Shown: positions 1-10,863 of the stretch, in pieces
How the letters are laid out: every line of letters starts with the position of its first letter
How positions within the stretch are numbered: the first letter of the stretch is position 1
Assembly: GCF_902806685.2 (NCBI RefSeq)
Contig: NC_048538.1
Span: 12,276,001-12,340,000 of the forward strand
Direction: 5' to 3'
Origin: Maniola hyperantus
Lineage: Eukaryota > Arthropoda > Insecta > Lepidoptera > Nymphalidae
DNA: 64,000 nucleotides
Notes under the pieces: generated by a model
Databases searched by the model: none
The model's input: the letters and a program-made list of their open reading frames with translations, nothing else
What the model was told of the DNA's origin: nothing
Program-made: the position numbers and the translations under genes

Positions 1-592
1 TTCGGGCGGATAACACGTCGGGTATTTACTGTGGTATTTATGAATACGCGGCCGGTGCGGTGGCTTTTTTGTAAAATTATAAAGCTCGCGTTAGGTACCG
101 AATCCTAGGCTCTCCGAAGTTGGATTCTATAATATTCAAAATAAACAAAATCGTTTAACTTCTAATTGTAAGTGTGTTGTGATACTTTTTCCATTTTGTT
201 ATCACAAATACTTACCGCCAATAAAGTCTTTTTGTTCATTCTCTTCGCTTATCCTTCTAGTAGGTACACTTCCATATTATAATTAGATATACTTGCAAGG
301 AAGGTAGGTATTTTTTAATCTCATCATCGCTGCTTAATTAGATTTCCGACTCATATTCCAACAACCGCTAAGAACCGCTAATTTCAAACAACAAAAACAA
401 AGAAATGAGCGGCGAAAACATTTAGTACGCGTTAATTCTTATAGAGCAAGATCCCTGAAGCGCCAGACCTGTCTTATTTTTTGAGTAACAAAACTTGTGA
501 TATGTGCTGATTTTTATGTATAACAGAGTATTGTTAGTAATTAATAAAATCAATACTGCCAGACATCTGCCGTGGGGCGTAATTTCAACACA

Positions 593-810
593 TCTATAAA
601 TATATAAAAGGAAAAGGTGACTGACTGACTGATCTATCAACGCACAACTCAAACTACTGGACGGATCGGGCTGAAATTTGGCATGCAGATAGCTATTATG
701 ACGTAGGCATCCGCGAAGAAAGAATTTTTTAAAATTCAACTTCTAAGGGGGTGAAATAGAGATTTGAAATTTGTGTAGTCCACGCGGACGAAGTCGCGAG
801 CATAAGCCAG
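593..810 (+). mobile_element. Helitron-like non-autonomous element, subfamily A
   Basis: It starts TCTATAAATATATAAAAGG after an A and ends with a GC hairpin (CGCGGACGAAGTCGCG) and CCAG followed by T, a one-base change from CTAG. It has no terminal inverted repeat and no target duplication. Internal landmarks shared with the other copies are GGTGACTGACTGACTGATC, CTACTGGACGGAT and TGCAGATAGCTATTATG. The TC start, hairpin, CTAG end and A/T target are Helitron hallmarks; calling it Helitron is inferred from these ends, since no Rep/helicase is present. It lies inside the 438-1427 element. Confidence 0.7.
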
Positions 811-866
811 TATAATATAAAAATGAGCACTCAGACTTTAAGAAAAGTGACTAACTTTTTTTGTAC

Positions 867-1278
867 CTTAAGGTGGTTTGATAGATCCAGCCGCGAAAAT
901 TAAAATTTTAGTTCGTTTTCGGAAATACCTAGTAGACTAATTATACATCGAAGGCTTATGGTTATAAGTTTTGCGGGCATAACATTTATGCATCTACATG
1001 TTTTTCCATAAAAACTTTGGTCAAAAACACTCATTTACTTCATATTTGTGCAAATCTGGGAAAATTCAGAAAATTATCTTTCAGGAACAAATATGAAGTA
1101 AATGAGTATTTTTGACCAAAGCTTTATGGAAAAACATGTAGATGCATAAGTGTTATGCCCGCAAAACTCATTACCATAAACTTTCGATGTATGATTAGTC
1201 TACTATTTTTGAAAACTAACTAAAATTTGAATTTGAAAAAAAAAAAAATCGCGGCCGGATGTATCAAACCACCTTAAG
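867..1278. mobile_element. Foldback MITE with ~190-bp inverted arms and TTAA at both ends
   Basis: The left end CTTAAGGTGGTTTGATA is matched by TATCAAACCACCTTAAG at the right end, and complementarity continues inward through blocks such as TTTGCGGGCATAAC and ATGCATCTACATGTTTTTCC to a short loop near 1060. TTAA sits at each terminus (868-871, 1274-1277), as piggyBac-type insertions would leave, but the inner TIR start GGTGG is not one I can assign to piggyBac. It has no coding capacity. The arms are diverged, so the copy is not young. Confidence 0.75.
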
Positions 1279-1430
1279 CAGCTTGATATCTTTAAATTGG
1301 CCCTTGGTCCAAGCTAGCAAATATGCAAACGTAAAAGGTAGGTACATACAAAGACTACATTGTCCCACACATTTTGTTACTCAGAAAATAAGACAGGTCT
1401 GGTGCTTTGCGGATCTTGGTCTATAACGAG

Positions 1431-2620
1431 CTGGTGTGATTGCAGTCACGGTGGTATTACTGAAATTAGGATCGATATAACGAAATGTACTTATTGCTAC
1501 CTACTTTAAGGGTTCAAAGATCTACTCATGTGGTTCAAAGCATTTCTGCCGATGCTGCTAAGATTGTTTAGCTTTTTGTATTTTCTACTTGTTTAATTTG
1601 ATTCGAAATGATTCTATTGATTACCACAATGTAGTTAATGTGTATCGAATTTCTGTGGATGTTTTAAATAATTTGTATTTTATACTTGTACTTGTTAGAT
1701 TGGGTATAAGTTCTTTATTAACGATATTTATACAATACAACGACAGTCACACAGAAACGACCATAAAACAAACTCTCGACCGACCATGTTGCCGATCCTA
1801 GAACGGACAGTTTTCATTCATTAGTTCCAACAACCCAGAAAGAAAGACCCAGACGCAACCTGTTGCATTATACGCGAGTTACTAGGAACGCAGACTCCAT
1901 AAGGAGATTCTGGGTTTAATCATAACCAGTTACAGAGACCCCTCTCGTACCCATTGTAGCATTTAAGAATAACACATCTAGAGTTGATATTCAAAGATAC
2001 TCGGGTCTTTTTATAGTGGTTTTTTCACTGCGCAACAAACTGCCTTGTATCGTTGCCATCACATAAACATTCCGATTGCGCAAACAGAATACGATGAAAA
2101 GAAGACTTGTTATTTATTTTTAGTTTCTGAATAAATAAGCAATTATATAAAAACGGATCGCTAGTATCCGTAGATTCTTTACAAACTACTTAGTTTCTTT
2201 AGTTTCATGCCATCTTTTCTAGCATTTAGATAAGTGAATTCCGTAATTTAATACATACTACCTATATTACTTTTATCACATAATTAACTAATAATTACAT
2301 CTTCCAAGTGTGTCTACGGAAAAAATTACACAATTTGCTAAAAATTGCCTGGTTAGGTACACTGACGTCATGCCTAAAAAACCTAGGTATAGGTACTACC
2401 TATATTACAACTTGCAAGCGATGCGTAGGCACAGAATTATGTATTGAAATAAGTTCCATACCTAATAATGGAGGTGGGTAGGTCTATTGCAATAAGCATA
2501 TAAGGTGGCAAATTTTCCGAAGTGAGTGTGATTTTTGAAAGACCGTCAAATAGGGAAAAATCTTGGGTAGGTAGGTACGTACTTATGCCTTACTAGCTTA
2601 GGTATGTCTATTCATGTAAG
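1431..2620. other. Mostly single-copy AT-rich DNA
   Basis: No gene is supported. Apart from the short repeat at 1800-1905, the stretch contains only low-complexity TAGGTAGGTACC motifs typical of lepidopteran noncoding DNA. A 70-codon open frame at 1589-1801 has no recognisable motif and AT-biased content. Confidence 0.5.
1800..1905 (+). repeat. Interspersed repeat with the core CGAGTTACTAGGAACGCAGAC
   Basis: The block of roughly 70 bases CGCAACCTGTTGCATTATAC... followed by GTTACTAGGAACGCAGAC recurs at 49235-49320 (same strand) and 50625-50765 (opposite strand). In one frame all three read RVTRN or QVTRN followed by T/A and D/E, so the block may descend from a coding sequence. The family is not identified. 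Confidence 0.55.
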
Positions 2621-2623
2621 TAA

Positions 2624-2832
2624 TCAACGACTTTATCCGCGTGGACTACACAAGCAATTCTAGGAGTAAAATTGGGGGTTTATCCCCTTAGGGGTGGAAT
2701 TTTACAAAATCCTTTCTTATAGCAGATGTCTACGACATAATATATTATATCCGCCTGCTGAATTTCAGCCCGATGCGTTGAGTAGTTTGAGCTGTGCGTT
2801 GACAGATCAGTCAGTCAGTCACCTTTTTAGAT
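2624..2832 (-). mobile_element. Helitron-like element, subfamily A, degraded
   Basis: Read on the minus strand it carries GGTGACTGACTGACTGATC, CTCAAACTACTCAACGCATC, a pyrimidine/purine block with CCCCTAAGGGG and a 3' GTCCACGCGGATAAAGTCG block, in the same order as the copy at 593-810. The terminal CTAG is lost and several indels are present, so it is an old copy. Confidence 0.6.
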
Positions 2833-3394
2833 TTAGATTTTAGATACACAATTTGTAGGTACTGATGGCTTTTGCAAGTAATAAGTGAAAGAGTCAGTCA
2901 GAAAAGCAAGCAAATCATTGGGTATTTTTAGATGAGTTTAGTTAAAATGTCCTCTCATATTAAACTTGCGCGCGGATATGGATCACAACGCGTAGAGGTT
3001 TATCGAGAGTTTTAGTCGTTAAACTAAACTAACTGAAATATTAACTTGATTGGGGAACAAATGCTTATTGCAACCACTTGATTGAAATAGCGACCTAAAC
3101 ACAAAAAGTATTTAATAGTCGTCGAGTCTCGAGTCAGAGCGAGACTGCCTTCAAAAGGGCCAAACACCGGTATTTATACAAATTGATTCAAAATGGCTGC
3201 CCGCCACAAATCGCGTGACATCGGATAAGTCAAACAATGTCCAATTCATTAAACTAACTTCAATAAATAAATTGATAATCTTGATCAATACTTTGAATTC
3301 AAACCAATTCTTTAAAATTAGCTAAAAATACCTAGTAATTTAGTCAGTGTTGCTGACATAAGTAATAACGATAGGCATAGTAGCTGGTAAGAGC

Positions 3395-3505
3395 CACATT
3401 AGTCTGAATGTTCTGCAGGATCAGAGAGTGGACGAACATTGCGAGTGCTGACCAACTTTCGTTAGTCAGAGGGACAGTTGAAGAAGAAGAACGTTGAGGA
3501 AGAAC
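3395..3505 (+). pseudogene. Possible RTE-type LINE 3' scrap
   Basis: One frame reads REWTNIASADQLS, resembling the C-terminal end of lepidopteran RTE-type reverse transcriptases. It is followed within 50 bases by a GAAGAAGAAG tail at 3481-3490, as these LINEs end in short simple repeats. It is too short to place with certainty. Confidence 0.3.
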
Positions 3506-4062
3506 TGAAAGTAAAATTCTAATACGTACCTACCTACTATCTACTAAGAGCACCGAGTAGAAAAACGTCTGTGACTGACAGTGATCCTGTGAGAGAAGAG
3601 GTACTCAGGCACCAACAGGAAGTTACCAAATAAAAAGTTAACTGTGGGTGTTTAAATAATTGGAGTTCTTAAGAGAACTTATTATTACTTGCCAGTATAT
3701 ACGATAACTTTAGTCAAGGGCAACAAACGAACTTGCATAAAATTTTAGGAACGCTTAGAGATCTGGTATTTTTCATGGTTTCATTCCCAAACAAATGCCG
3801 ACAAGAGACGCTTAGTTAATTTAGTGCCTACGGAGTTGATTCTTGTTCGAATAAGTGTTTCGGCAGGATTTGTAGTAAGTAGAAATCATAGAGATATAAT
3901 TATTCAATATTCATCCAAGGTAGGAATTATCCATCATTCATTGACTGTCACTGGATTGTGAAATGTGAATGTCAGATTTTAAAAGTGGCGGTATGAGTAG
4001 TCTAACTTTTTTACCAACCGACAGCAAATGACGGTGTTAGAATCATATGTTGGTACTTGCAG

Positions 4063-4275
4063 CTCAACTTCTTCTATTACGAGATCAGGCGCTCAAGCGC
4101 GGTAGGATAACATCTACTTACAACGTTACGATCGCCATCACCTCCGATTGGTTAACGTTTTGCTCACTATTGGCTACAATTCATTGTTGCAACAAGAATA
4201 CCATAAATTCAGCCAATCACAACAATTGCGATTGTAGTAATGATTGATGCAGGTCTTACGGAATCGACCTGCGGA
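4063..4275 (-). mobile_element. Hairpin MITE, family B (copy 1 of 3)
   Basis: The minus strand matches copies at 24720-24910 and 42120-42315: GCATCAATCATTACTACAATC, then CTGATTGGCTGA-like, TTGTTGCAACAA, GCCAATAGTGAGC and CGATCGTxACxxTGTAxxT. The element is partly self-complementary about TTGCAACAA, with CTGATTGG on one side and CCAATCAG on the other. No coding capacity is present. A 66-codon frame here is a by-product. Confidence 0.7.
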
Positions 4276-6819
4276 TTTAAAAAACTCATTCGATTTCAGG
4301 AGCACAGGCCACAAGAGAGTTTATAGCTTTCCATAGGACTCTAACTATACTGAGTTTTCTAGTTTTTGTTAAACTAGAGTTTTTGCACAATATGCCTACG
4401 GAATGGTTCTTGAGTTTGAAGCTTGAATCCCACTAGGGACGTGTTTCTTTGCCAAAGGACCTTATAAATTACATCTTCTTCTGTTTGCCTGGAAGAGATC
4501 GCTAGGTAGCGATAAGGCCGCCAAATTGTACCTACCTTTACTTTTATTTTGCTTTTTATGTGTTTTCCTGTATTAATTTTGTGCTACAATTAAATTAAGT
4601 ATATTAATTCATTCATTATTCTCAATTAGTCCAATCTTGAATTACTCATTATGCGTTTTTGATTAGCTACTTAAGTAAGTAGGCACGGCAAGGAAAAACA
4701 ACAAATTTTTGAACATTGTTTTGAACTGTTTTATATTTTTAAGATAGAAAAGCCTGGTTTCCCTTAACTTCCTTGTTGTTAATGTTGGTAGGTAATATTT
4801 TAGCGAGAAATGTAAATACTTCACGAGTCTTGTCTACCCTACCGCAGATAATAAAGAATTACAGGCCAATAAATATAGTGGTGGGGGTTTATCATTCTTT
4901 TATTGTAGTTATTAAAATCTGACCGCTTGTACATAATGGTTCATACCTATAAGTTTGACTGCGGTTAAAATTTTTTGTAATCAAGTGCACGCTGCAAAAG
5001 TTTTGTCCGTAAATTGTACCAAGCCAGTATTATTGTTATCTGAAGTCCTGTTTAGGTTCGGAATAAAGATCCCTATCGCAGGATAAAAAGAACACGTCAA
5101 AAATTTATATAAAGACCACCTACCGAATACAATACTGTACAGGAATCAAATAAAGAAACACCAAATGTCCCAACAGCCAGGAACAATGTCGACTATGTAT
5201 GTTCAGAATGACAATTGATTTGTGTTTTATCGACGCATGATCGCGATGGCCTCGTTCTCATTGAATTTCAACAGGCGGCGATCACGAGCAGCTCATCTGC
5301 ATCCCGCATTTAAATTTGTAATCAGATTCGCGGGACCCTTCATCCATCATTCATCGCCTCCACTCGTCGATGCCTATTAACATCCACGCTAACATCCTTT
5401 GACGATGCCTTCCTCTAATCAATTAAAGGATGTACGAAAAAAGATGAGATCGCCGCTCTCGGTTCTCGACTCGCCAGTAACCGCTCATTATTTCTTCTCA
5501 CACGTTTTTTACTGCGGCAACATTATATGTGGGTGTGGTTGTAATTTCCTTTCACCGACGTAAGGGCACACACGCGATCTTGTTGCTGGATGAATCGTTT
5601 CCGACCTTACGAATAGGTTGATTAGGTTCTAATTTTTAATGACGGGGGCAACGCTGATGCGGAGATGCCTGTAAAATATTAACGCAGCCATCCCTTTCCG
5701 CCCTGTAGGGTTTTCTCTTTCGCGCTCGGAGCTCGGCCGACGTGAATGTTTTTACCGCGCCGGGGGGCAAAATGTTCGTTGTTTTGGCGGCAAAACGCTT
5801 CGGGGATCGCGTAACTTAATAATGTGAATGCTTCGAAGGGTGATCGTTGCAACATGTTTTATTTACGGCGTTTCAATCGAATCTTGTCAGTTTTCCGAGG
5901 AGGCAAACTCTAATAGCTTGTGAGTCAGCATTTTCGACGCAACGTGTGCGTGACAGCTCTGACGATATTGCTTTCATTTGCACAATAGTTATCCTACCTA
6001 CATTATTTTGGAAGGGTATCCTATTTTGGGAGTGTTAAAGGAACATTCATATTAACAGCTTATCTCATTATAAGCATTGATAAGTAACTAAGTATTTAGA
6101 GCAGCTCTTTTAGTCTTGGTTTGTGGCTTATGGTTCCTAAATTATCTTTGACTAAGTAGATCATGCCCGCAAATTTTGTCTTTTTCTCGTAGAAATGTTT
6201 CTAAATTTAAACTAGGTAGGTAAGTAGAGGTAGAATATTTATTTGGAGTTATCAAAGTACTCAGAGATCCGTTCCACAAGCTACGCTTAGTCACTCACTG
6301 ACGTAACCTCTATTTAAAAGAAAATCCAATTCCAACACAAAAATTCAGATAGTGTGTCGAGATAATGCACTAACTAAAATAAATGGCCGCTCCAACACGG
6401 CTCATACAATATTAAAATGCCAAACGAATTCATGCATTACCCCAATTTAAGCGCGCAATTAGTGCACGCAAGCCCTCGGCCCCGGGGGTAATGGGGAGGC
6501 ACCCGGTTCACCCACTTTGCTCGCTTTACCCTCTGAGGGAGGCAGGGGAGCGGATAGCCTTTGTGATCCCCCTTTGTTCTGTTCCATTTCCACAACGATA
6601 CCCGGTCAGAGGAAATGAAATTGGAAAATGATTTTGCTTTTAGCTGATTGCCGCCTTTTTTCTGACGAAAGCAATCAAGCTTAAAACATACCTTATTTAA
6701 ATAATATTTTTTAGATTTTTGCAGACTGTATCTATTGATAATAATTTTACAAGTTTCTCGGGAATTCAAGTAGGTATCAAATAGCTGATAAAATCAATTG
6801 GCATACCTAACATCATCAT
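4276..6819. other. Single-copy DNA with three GC-rich islands
   Basis: No gene is supported. GC and CpG content rises clearly above background at about 5210-5480, 5640-5830 (Cs, Gs and CGs around CTCGGAGCTCGGCCGACG) and 6450-6630. None matches another sequence in the window, and no splice-bounded coding frame is convincing; the 110-codon minus frame at 6437-6769 crosses low-complexity DNA. They could be regulatory elements or parts of noncoding exons; this is inference from composition only. Confidence 0.35.
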
Positions 6820-7045
6820 CAGACACTAGGTATCAAGAGCACTCCAGCAGATACTAGCCTCTATCTTTCCTATCCAACCACGTTCCGCCATCTTCTTACG
6901 GTTGTCAATCCAGTGGACTGAAAGACAGCCCACGCTACGTTAGCCAGTACGCGGTCTCTTCTGCAGAACACGCCATCTGCCCATTGTGTCCAGTGGCCAT
7001 TGGTTCTGCAACAAACATGGCCTAGCCCACTGCCACTTCAGCTTA
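6820..7045 (-). pseudogene. RTE-type LINE reverse-transcriptase C-terminal fragment
   Basis: The minus strand aligns base by base with the better preserved fragment at 55119-55376: AGTAAGCTGAAGTGGCAGTGGGC, CAGAACCxATGGCC, GAAGAGACCGCGTACTGG, TGGATTGACAACCGTAAGAAG and GAACGTGGTTGGAT. It is interrupted by several frameshifts and ends in a TGATGATGATG tail. It is a dead 5'-truncated copy of a non-LTR retrotransposon. Clade assignment rests on family resemblance only. Confidence 0.75.
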
Positions 7046-7938
7046 CTAATCGTAATAATATCACAAACTATAAAATCGTCATAATTTTCTCGAATGACGT
7101 TGCTATTTTTCTACGTGTTGAAAAATTATCAGAGGCACACTCTGATAATTTTTTTATCGAATAAGTACCTAATCCAGCTATCGAGGATTACACAGATTAT
7201 GCTAAAGTTAAAGATTAGTAAAATGGCTTAATTCCGAATTTAAGTAAATGACCTCGAAGGAAAACGTTGCGAATCAACGGTGGATTCATTTAATTTTATC
7301 AACGGTAGATACTGATAAACTTGTTCTGCAAGTGAGAAATCAATGTATTTGATTAAAGCATTGATGTTGTTCTGAAGCTTTGAGAGGTTTTCAATCTGAT
7401 ATAGATTATAGTCATCAATTAAGGAAAAACGAAACTGATGTGGGGTCGTAATTCCCAGGTCCAGAAGTTTCAAAAGCTTCTTTGTGTTAATCTAAATTGT
7501 TTGTTTATGAAAAAGCAATGACTTATTAAAATTAGGTTAAGCAGTGCTTTTACGCCTTTATGGCGTGCCGCTAAGTAGGTATGTAGTGTCTATTTAAATT
7601 ACTGTTCGATCTTTTACGGTGCACTGAGGATCGATATGACTTGTTTGTTATGAGATAAATTCACGAGCCGTTATCCGGTTCATTAACAATAGTTTTTTTA
7701 TTTCTATAACCAAACCGAATTATTTCCTAGAGAGTTGAGTTATTGTGTAAATTAACGAATCATAATAAAGAGAATGCATCCAAGTATGCATCACGTAATT
7801 CATAATACCTTGTAGGTCGGGTAATTGAAGACGGGTTAATTAGCACGTTACGAACAGTAATTATGCCCCATTATGAGGTTTAACAGGCTGTTCGTATGCT
7901 ACTGTGTGCTGTGGAGTTGTTAGTACATCGTTTTTGTT
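7046..7938. other. Mostly single-copy DNA with one unexplained open frame
   Basis: Apart from the 77-codon minus-strand frame at 7240-7473 and a short self-complementary stretch around 7125-7152 (ATTATCAGAGGCACACTCTGATAAT), nothing is recognised. Confidence 0.4.
7240..7473 (-). CDS. Unidentified 77-codon open frame, possible exon or relic
   Basis: The frame encodes a soluble leucine-rich peptide beginning MKLLDLGITTPHQFRFSL and ending PSRSFT. The amino-acid mix (LIDDYNLYQ, SLAEQVYQYLPLIKL) looks more protein-like than most frames here, and the frame remains open upstream of the ATG for a few codons. No motif, splice junction or neighbour supports a function. It may be a piece of an exon, a decayed transposon protein or chance. 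Confidence 0.2.
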   Translation of the reverse strand: MKLLDLGITTPHQFRFSLIDDYNLYQIENLSKLQNNINALIKYIDFSLAEQVYQYLPLIKLNESTVDSQRFPSRSFT

Positions 7939-7996
7939 ATTTCAGTTGTTTCCACATCAAAATGTTCGGTACATTTCGATGTGGAATGACTGAAAT
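7939..7996. repeat. Short hairpin
   Basis: ATTTCAGTTGTTTCCACATC is followed after a 19-base loop by GATGTGGAATGACTGAAAT, an imperfect inverted repeat of about 20 bases. It could be a tiny MITE remnant or a cruciform site. Confidence 0.5.
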
Positions 7997-8640
7997 TATT
8001 TAAAGTCGGAAAATGTGGAAAAAACTTACTATTCCTACTAGCACAAGCAAGAAGAGAATAGGTAAGTATAGAAGCAGAGAAGTGATAAAAGAGCGAGATG
8101 TTGTCGCTGCGGGAATGTCAAGAGAAACATCAGCGCGAATTACTGTAAAAGCTGATGTATTTGTAGCTCTAGATAAAGTTCTCTTTATCTTGTTTTTGAT
8201 ATATACTAGAGATATTGTACTTTTTGTTACTATTTCTATATTAATAGTGAATTTGCTAAAAATCTTCGACACACTGTCCTGGTACCATATTACTTAGAAA
8301 ATCCCCGAAATGTTATACGTCCGTCTTACGCTTATAAATACCAGGCTCGTCGGTCCCCCGCTAACGAATGAATAAATGACCAATCATTATCATCACCATG
8401 ATGATGACGATGATGGTGACGGTAATCGCCATCAGTAAAATTCCGTACCTACATTAATTTCCGAGAGTTAAATATCCGACGTGTCATGACACGTCAGGTA
8501 TTTAGTATTTACTTACTGAGCAAGCACTTCGAGCATTTCCGAAACATCCCGATTCCTGAATGAGTAACGCGTCAGGTATTTACGAAATACGAATATACTT
8601 ACATTAGAATGAGTTAGAGGTAAACTAGTGATGTACTTAA
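7997..8640. other. Unassigned segment with overlapping open frames on both strands
   Basis: Two frames of 94 and 90 codons overlap on opposite strands at 8000-8297; neither has a recognisable motif, and the hydrophobic ends come from AT-rich DNA. A palindromic ATCATCACCATGATGATGACGATGATGGT stretch lies at 8390-8420 and a perfect 18-base palindrome GACGTGTCATGACACGTC at about 8479-8496. Confidence 0.35.
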
Positions 8641-8649
8641 TTCGTAAAA

Positions 8650-8920
8650 AATAATGGAAGTTCTTTTTAGGATGCTGACCTTATTAAGTACAAAGCCTCC
8701 ACTGTCCGTTCGCTTCCGTCCGTCTGTCTGCCTGCTAGCCTGCCTGCCTGTCTGTCTGTCGGTCTGTCTGTCTGACCTCTAAGGTACAGATCTACTTCCC
8801 ATTGACCTAGACTTATGAAATTTAAGGGGCAGCAATGTCTTATAGTTGTTATAGCAAGCAAAGAGCAAGTAAAGAGAAAAATCTGAAAACCTGAATTTTT
8901 GGTAGGTACATCATTTAAAA
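8650..8920 (-). repeat. Microsatellite-bearing interspersed repeat (MINE-like), degraded
   Basis: It contains an interrupted GTCY run (GTCCGTCTGTCTGCC... CTGTCTGTCTGTC) followed by TTGACCTAGACTTATGAAAT, CTTATAG, AAAATCTGAAAACCTGAATTT, in the same order as the fuller copy at 18205-18678. The family resembles the microsatellite-associated repeats known from Lepidoptera; the name is from memory of the type, not from a search. Confidence 0.65.
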
Positions 8921-8924
8921 AAGA

Positions 8925-9034
8925 GATACCGGTATCGTAGAGCGTTGTCTCTGTCGTTGAGACCGACAAAACGTCGCATAGGTACGTATGAGTGACAGAG
9001 ACAACGCTCTTCGAAACTGAAATCTCTTTCTAAG
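8925..9034. mobile_element. Small hairpin MITE, family C (copy 1 of 3)
   Basis: AGAGCGTTGTCTCTGTC at about 8939-8955 is matched by GACAGAGACAACGCTCT at about 8994-9010, with further imperfect pairing outward (AGAGAT...ATCTCT). Related copies are at 36521-36605 and 55938-55992. There is no coding capacity. Confidence 0.75.
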
Positions 9035-9089
9035 GATCGATGTACATTATTTCCTATACGATGGTACCTACGGAACTCTTCGTGTGCGC

Positions 9090-9205
9090 ACTCGCACCTG
9101 ACAGGTTTTCATTGTGATGTAAGCTGTTGTAACCACAAATTCACGATTTTTGGATTTTTCCCAATAAGTACTAATTGTGCTTTAAGACATCTGCCCATGA
9201 TTATA
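9090..9205 (+). repeat. Fragment of the MINE-like repeat
   Basis: CCACAAATTCACGATTTTTGGATTTTTCCC followed by GTGCTTTAAGACATCTG corresponds to the internal CACAAATTCACGG...GTGCTATAAGATCTGC block of the copies at 25998-26315 and 48527-48845. Both ends are missing. Confidence 0.45.
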
Positions 9206-9679
9206 TAAGTCAACGGCAAGTAGGTACCCTATAGGTTCTTTTAATTCTTTTGACGGGATGGAGATGGACAAGTGTAAGTACCTACCTTTTTTCTATGGCG
9301 ACTATACGGAACTCTAAAACTCATTTTTCTTATCTTCTTGTCGAATGAGTGCGCGCGAGCGCTCAGTCGCACGTCCTCGGCGGGTAATTTAGCAATATTA
9401 CGGCAGCTCCACGACAGCTAACTGTAATTTCTCTACATATAGCCACGACAGATCATGTAGGTACTCAACTCTGTGGCGCAATTCACATTCTCACGGACCA
9501 TTTTCCCATAGCTTGATTGCGTTGCATTGCAATGCTTAATTTCGTTAAAAACGTTATGCGTTAATTGTCTACATCTTAACTATTTCTATAATAAGTATGT
9601 TGTAACTTCGTGTTAAATAGGTTATCCTTAACTAGTAGGTAAGCGGTTTTATCCATAGAAAATTGCAGTCTAAGTATAT

Positions 9680-9724
9680 CTATTAAACGTTTAGAAAAAC
9701 AACGTTTTTCTAAACGTTTATTAG
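9680..9724. repeat. Near-perfect palindrome
   Basis: TTAAACGTTTAGAAAAAC and GTTTTTCTAAACGTTTA meet almost without a loop, forming a hairpin with about 20 base pairs per arm. Close head-to-head arms like this are prone to cruciform formation and deletion. Confidence 0.7.
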
Positions 9725-10365
9725 ACAAGTTTCCCGAACTAATTAGTACTTACCTATATATTACCTATCATTAATATTGCAGTAGGTAGGTTATAGGTAT
9801 CTAGTATATAACTTTTATTTTATTCTTCTGAAGTTGTATATTTTTCTTAATTTCTCCACATCTCATTTTATTTTTAGTATACTAAGTTACTTATCTACCC
9901 TACCATTAAAGATATACCTACTTATATATCGTTACAAAAAACTGTAAGAGGTAAAAGGTCCTATCTACCATTATTTATTATTATCGTTACATAAGAGGTA
10001 AAAACTGTAAGAGGTAAAAAAAATATTTTACGAAGGTAACAGCAAAATCTCGTCGTTAGTAAGTAGATAAGTACAGAACGACTTCGAGGCATTGAAAATA
10101 GGTATTTTATTGGATTTTTTTCAAGATTTCGCATTCTATTATGCATATTTGATTGGTCTATAAAGTGTTTGATTAATGTATCGGGTCGCTTCAAATGCCA
10201 AGCGGATGTGCGCTATCTGTCAAGGTGATCGCGCGTCGTTGCTGCATTCTACTTGACTCCTACACGACCACTACATTGCAGTAGGACGGAAAAATGATGT
10301 CCACCCACTGTTTAGCAGTTAGCACCATAAAACGAAGATGGTTAAACTAGCTTACGCCCACGACT
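9725..10365. other. Single-copy AT-rich DNA
   Basis: No gene or dispersed repeat recognised; a short GC-rich patch around 10195-10280 has no match in the window. A 77-codon minus frame at 9961-10194 lacks any motif. Confidence 0.4.
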
Positions 10366-10630
10366 TTCAACCCCCTGTTTTACCCCTTTAGGATTTGAAC
10401 TTTCAAAAATCTAAAAGATAAGAAAAGATCTAGCTAAATTCTCCCCCTAAGGTGGTGAAATGGGGGTTGAAAAGTTATATGAAAATCCTATGTTTTGAAG
10501 TTAGAGATATGAAAATTGGCATTGAGGTATTCTGAGTGAGTAGGTAAGTGAGGCCTTTTGCAGCGGGAAAATTTTAGATCTCGTGAGAAACCAAAAATTT
10601 TACGTGGACGAAGTAGCGGGCAACTGCTAG
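10366..10630 (+). mobile_element. Helitron-like element, divergent subfamily
   Basis: The 3' end reads ACGTGGACGAAGTAGCGGGCAACTGCTAG then T, matching the hairpin plus CTAG end of the other Helitron-like copies with substitutions. Internal blocks GGTGAAATGGGGGTTGAAA and GAAAATCCTATGTTTTGAAG recur in the adjacent copy beginning at 10631. The 5' limit is unclear. Confidence 0.5.
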
Positions 10631-10830
10631 TCTAGTATAGTAGAAAAGCGAAATACCACTCACTCACTCACTGACTAATCACGAAATCTCAGGAACTATA
10701 AAGCCTACCAACTGGTGTGGTTCAACTGGGGTGAAATGGGGGGTGGAAGGTTATATGAAAGTCCTATGTTTTTGAAGTTGGAGACGTGAAAATCGACATT
10801 TAGGTACCTATACGAAATATATGCAATAGA
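10631..10830 (+). mobile_element. Second, abutting Helitron-like copy, 3' truncated
   Basis: It begins immediately after the CTAG of the previous copy with TCTAGTATAGTAG, then CACTCACTCACTCACTGAC, an ACTATAAAGCC block and GGTGAAATGGGGGGTGG, GAAAGTCCTATGTTTTTGAAG. The hairpin/CTAG end is missing. The junction resembles the head-to-tail junction at 60588-60593. Confidence 0.45.
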
Positions 10831-10863
10831 ATATAGATCTGTCACTGGGTGGTTAATAATATC

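Larger units (their letters stand above)
438..1427. mobile_element. Non-autonomous DNA element with ~60-bp terminal inverted repeats, carrying nested insertions
   Basis: The segment at 438-499 reappears as an imperfect reverse complement at 1366-1430; both share the core AGACCTGTCTTATTTT followed by GAGTAACAAAA. The arms therefore look like the ends of a roughly 1-kb element. No transposase frame is visible between them. The interior is largely occupied by a Helitron-like copy (593-810) and a foldback element (867-1278), which must have inserted later. The family is not recognised; an inverted pair of solo fragments is the alternative. Confidence 0.5.

Noticed and set aside
8000..8297. Two overlapping open frames of about 90 codons on opposite strands
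   Set aside because: Neither has a recognisable motif, and mutual overlap of this kind is common by chance; noted only as an unassigned segment.
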